DNA of 64,000 bases from Heloderma charlesbogerti. Taxonomy: Eukaryota; Chordata; Lepidosauria; Squamata; Helodermatidae. This document shows positions 62,986 to 64,000 of the stretch, one piece after another (positions within the stretch are counted from its first letter, which is position 1; every line of letters starts with the position of its first letter). Both the position numbers and the translations under genes were made by a program. The stretch is taken from NCBI GenBank assembly GCA_026122225.1, contig JANEZZ010002067.1, positions 1,364,001 to 1,428,000 of the forward strand. The letters are read 5' to 3'. The notes beneath the pieces are model-generated. The model searched no databases. It was not told the origin of the DNA and saw only the letters and a list, made by a program, of their open reading frames with translations.

Positions 62986-64000
62986 CCTCAAGGACAGGAG
63001 TGCCTTGCCCATGCCGTAAAAAAAAATCACCTTCTGATTATTGTGTGATCATTTGAGCTGCTTTTTTGTGGCAGGGAGTGCTTTTAGGGCCAAAAAGCAG
63101 CATCATTGCTTATATAAAATAGATTTCTATTGCTCTATCTGTTCTTAAAAGCACAAGAACAGGCCTTGCCCTTTTATTCTGGTCGACTGGAAACCCTAGA
63201 GCACATACCGATATGCTAGTTTGAAAACCTGACTTGTGCAAAACAAGATGCACAGTTGTGAACATAGTCATTGCTTTCATATATAACACTGACTGAGAGT
63301 TTTATCTTCTCTGTTCGCACTCCAACAGCTCTTGGTCTATTAATATGCCACTTTGTGCAAAACATATAGTCTAGCACTATAACGTGGGAAAAGGTGGTAA
63401 TGAGGAGCATTTCAAAACCTCAGGTTCTTCTGTAAGGAACCGAACTAACTCTGAATAATCAAGAATGCAGTCAGAACTGCAAATTCTAAGATGGGAGAAA
63501 TCAGCATAAAAATTAGAGTATACCAGGTTTTGAGTTTTTGCAATAGCTACTTTGAGCTAGCTGTTTTAGTGCCACTTTACATGTAATATATAAGGCATGG
63601 GTGATTATTACTTGCAATGATTAGCAACACATGGGTTGCATGTTACCAAGTTTGTTTCTTGCAACGATCTACACAGGGAAATCACACATGCATGTATCCT
63701 GCTGTGTACATATGCCTTGAGAAACTATGATTGCTCTGGGAATAGCTTTGGGGGATAATATCAGACATTGCACAGCAGATCATATCACTTGACCCAAAAT
63801 TAATGCTTATTTTAATATATGAAGGGGGTCAACTATAGCTTCTCTTGAAAGATCTCACCCTGTTTCTCCTTACAGCAGCTAGAATGAAGGCAGACAGACA
63901 CTAGAAAGCTCCTCTGTATGGTCGATTCAGAATTGGTTCACAAGGATTTGGGTTTTGGCATTGTCTGAAAAGTTAACACATCAAAGTGGAGTGGAAAGAG
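62986..64000. other. No recognisable gene or repeat
   Basis: AT-rich sequence with short frames only. Confidence 0.45.

Noticed and set aside
1..64000. CRISPR arrays, bacterial operons or phage genes
   Set aside because: Regular repeats here are microsatellites and minisatellites, and all recognisable proteins are vertebrate transposon proteins.

Overview
The window looks like non-coding DNA from a squamate reptile, probably a lizard. The assignment rests on its repeats: tRNA-headed SINEs that look like the Sauria-SINE family, Bov-B 3' tails, CR1, L2-like and L1 LINE pieces, and many short PIF-Harbinger and hAT non-autonomous elements. I recognise no host protein-coding gene. The only protein-coding sequence I can support belongs to transposable elements.

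Layout. 1-235 is the right end of an unusual hAT-like element built of nested palindromes. 1983-10860 is one large PIF-Harbinger transposon. It carries a two-exon Myb/SANT-like gene on the + strand whose reading frame appears open through both exons, and the N-terminal part of a HARBI1-like transposase on the - strand with an in-frame stop and no recognisable catalytic half. This transposon was later hit by a tandem dimer of the palindromic hAT element (4169-5742), a single copy (7011-7670) and a SINE (8443-8763). From 10.9 to 24 kb there are MITEs, two SINEs or SINE-like pieces, hAT derivatives and an 825-bp deletion derivative of the Harbinger element (17334-18158) carrying a 5S rRNA-derived segment. 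From 24.5 to 39 kb there are LINE remains: a nearly intact CR1 reverse transcriptase, L2-like copies (one split by an L1 with a clean target duplication), Bov-B and L1. From 39 to 50 kb there are more MITEs and SINEs. 50161-50977 is a fifth palindromic hAT copy with near-perfect 8-bp target duplication. 51.6-52.3 kb holds a decayed tandem array of tRNA-Cys-like sequences on the - strand. The middle one still folds as a complete cloverleaf and has a T5 terminator. A second 5S-bearing Harbinger derivative lies at 60283-60772, and a Sauria-type SINE abuts an L2-like LINE at 61.9-63.0 kb.

How the parts fit. The Harbinger elements explain the GGGCC termini and 3-bp TAA duplications. The hAT families explain the 8-bp duplications. 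The LINEs supply the retrotransposition machinery from which the SINE tails derive. The most unusual items are the modular palindrome cassettes, their mobilised tandem dimer, the 5S/CR1 chimera inside Harbinger derivatives, and the tRNA-Cys array. All calls are by eye from sequence; family names are by resemblance and no database was searched.
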